Part shown: positions 28,200-28,687 of the stretch, one piece after another | Layout: every line of letters begins with the position of its first letter | Numbering within the stretch: position 1 is the stretch's first letter | Assembly: GCF_000149955.1 (NCBI RefSeq) | Contig: NW_017264859.1 | Coordinates: 1 to 28,687 of the forward strand | DNA: 28,687 nucleotides | Source of the DNA: Fusarium oxysporum f. sp. lycopersici 4287 | Taxonomy: Eukaryota > Ascomycota > Sordariomycetes > Hypocreales > Nectriaceae | Reading direction: 5' to 3' | Program-made: the position numbers and the translations under genes | The notes under the pieces: model-generated | What the model was told of the DNA's origin: nothing | The model's input: the letters and a program-made list of their open reading frames with translations, nothing else | The model's database searches: none

Positions 28200-28687
28200 T
28201 GCATGTGGTGAACACCATCTTCCGATGCAACTAATTAATCTAGTTATTGTGCTAAGCTGTTGGTGACGCGGCGACAATACACATGTCATTCAGCTCGACA
28301 ATATGGGGTCCAAAGAGACCCTAACCTCGATCCCCACAAGCTTCTATTCTTTGACAGGCATCCCGCTCAACGATTACCTGTCAGCGTGGCCTAATGCATG
28401 ACATCTAGCTGGATTGCACCAATTGAGGAACGAAAGGATGAGAAATAGAAAGTCCAGACCCAACCTTATCATATTTAATCTGCAACAAATGGACCGGTCT
28501 CGAATTGCCAAGGTATATCGCTATTCATTGTGCTAGATAGAGGACACATGCTGAAGTATAGAGTCAAGAAGTACAAATCCAAACATTCTAACATTAGATA
28601 GCACCATAGAGGCAAATAGAGAACATACCATATGCAGGTCCCAATTGTTACGGAAAAAAAGCTGAAACAACTCTCTACAGTACCTTG
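28200..28687. other. Right-edge region, nothing recognised
   Basis: 488 bp without a supported gene on either strand. A gene beyond the window could have its promoter or 3' end here. Confidence 0.35.

Noticed and set aside
1..28687. tRNA, rRNA and CRISPR arrays
   Set aside because: No cloverleaf-like, ribosomal or spaced direct-repeat pattern was noticed on either strand by eye; a covariance search was not possible.

Overview
The window looks like nuclear DNA of a filamentous ascomycete, most likely a Fusarium-type Sordariomycete. The genes carry short introns (46-112 bp) with GTRNGT-like donors, CTRAY-like branch points and YAG acceptors. The gene families are typical of that group: Zn2Cys6 regulators, MFS permeases, GPI-anchored phospholipase B, and a pogo/Fot1-type transposon. 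The species assignment is inference.

Left part (1-6600). A class III aminotransferase runs off the left edge on the minus strand. It is divergent from a four-exon monocarboxylate-type MFS permease (1064-2558). Next comes a complete, apparently undamaged Fot1/pogo-type element (3067-4924), flanked by TA, with 41-bp terminal inverted repeats and an open DDD transposase. Beyond it lies an alpha/beta-hydrolase (5153-5878) that keeps its catalytic residues but has no visible start.

Central part (6614-17855). A secreted Thr/Val-rich protein is followed by a compact four-gene set: carboxylesterase (-), sugar MFS transporter (+), signal-less GH32 beta-fructosidase (-) and a Zn2Cys6 regulator (+). 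The esterase/transporter and GH32/regulator pairs are each divergent. Each shared promoter region holds a CGG-N10-CGG pair, and the regulator promoter also has two CreA-like sites. The set reads as a catabolic cluster: import of a fructose-containing or acylated sugar, intracellular de-esterification, and cleavage by GH32. Acylated sucrose as the substrate is a hypothesis.

Right part (17856-28687). This is a patchwork of AT-rich spacers and accessory genes. It contains a second Zn2Cys6 regulator whose zinc cluster is split by an intron and whose frame is stopped just upstream of the usable ATG, a decayed secreted repeat protein (WxPGKY repeats), a secreted M6-like metallopeptidase, and a block near 15-20% G+C. 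It continues with a phospholipase B interrupted by a 155-bp assembly gap with an apparent frameshift on each side, a small ET79-type beta-sandwich protein, and a His-rich hypothetical gene with two possible 3' ends. No rRNA, tRNA or CRISPR was recognised.
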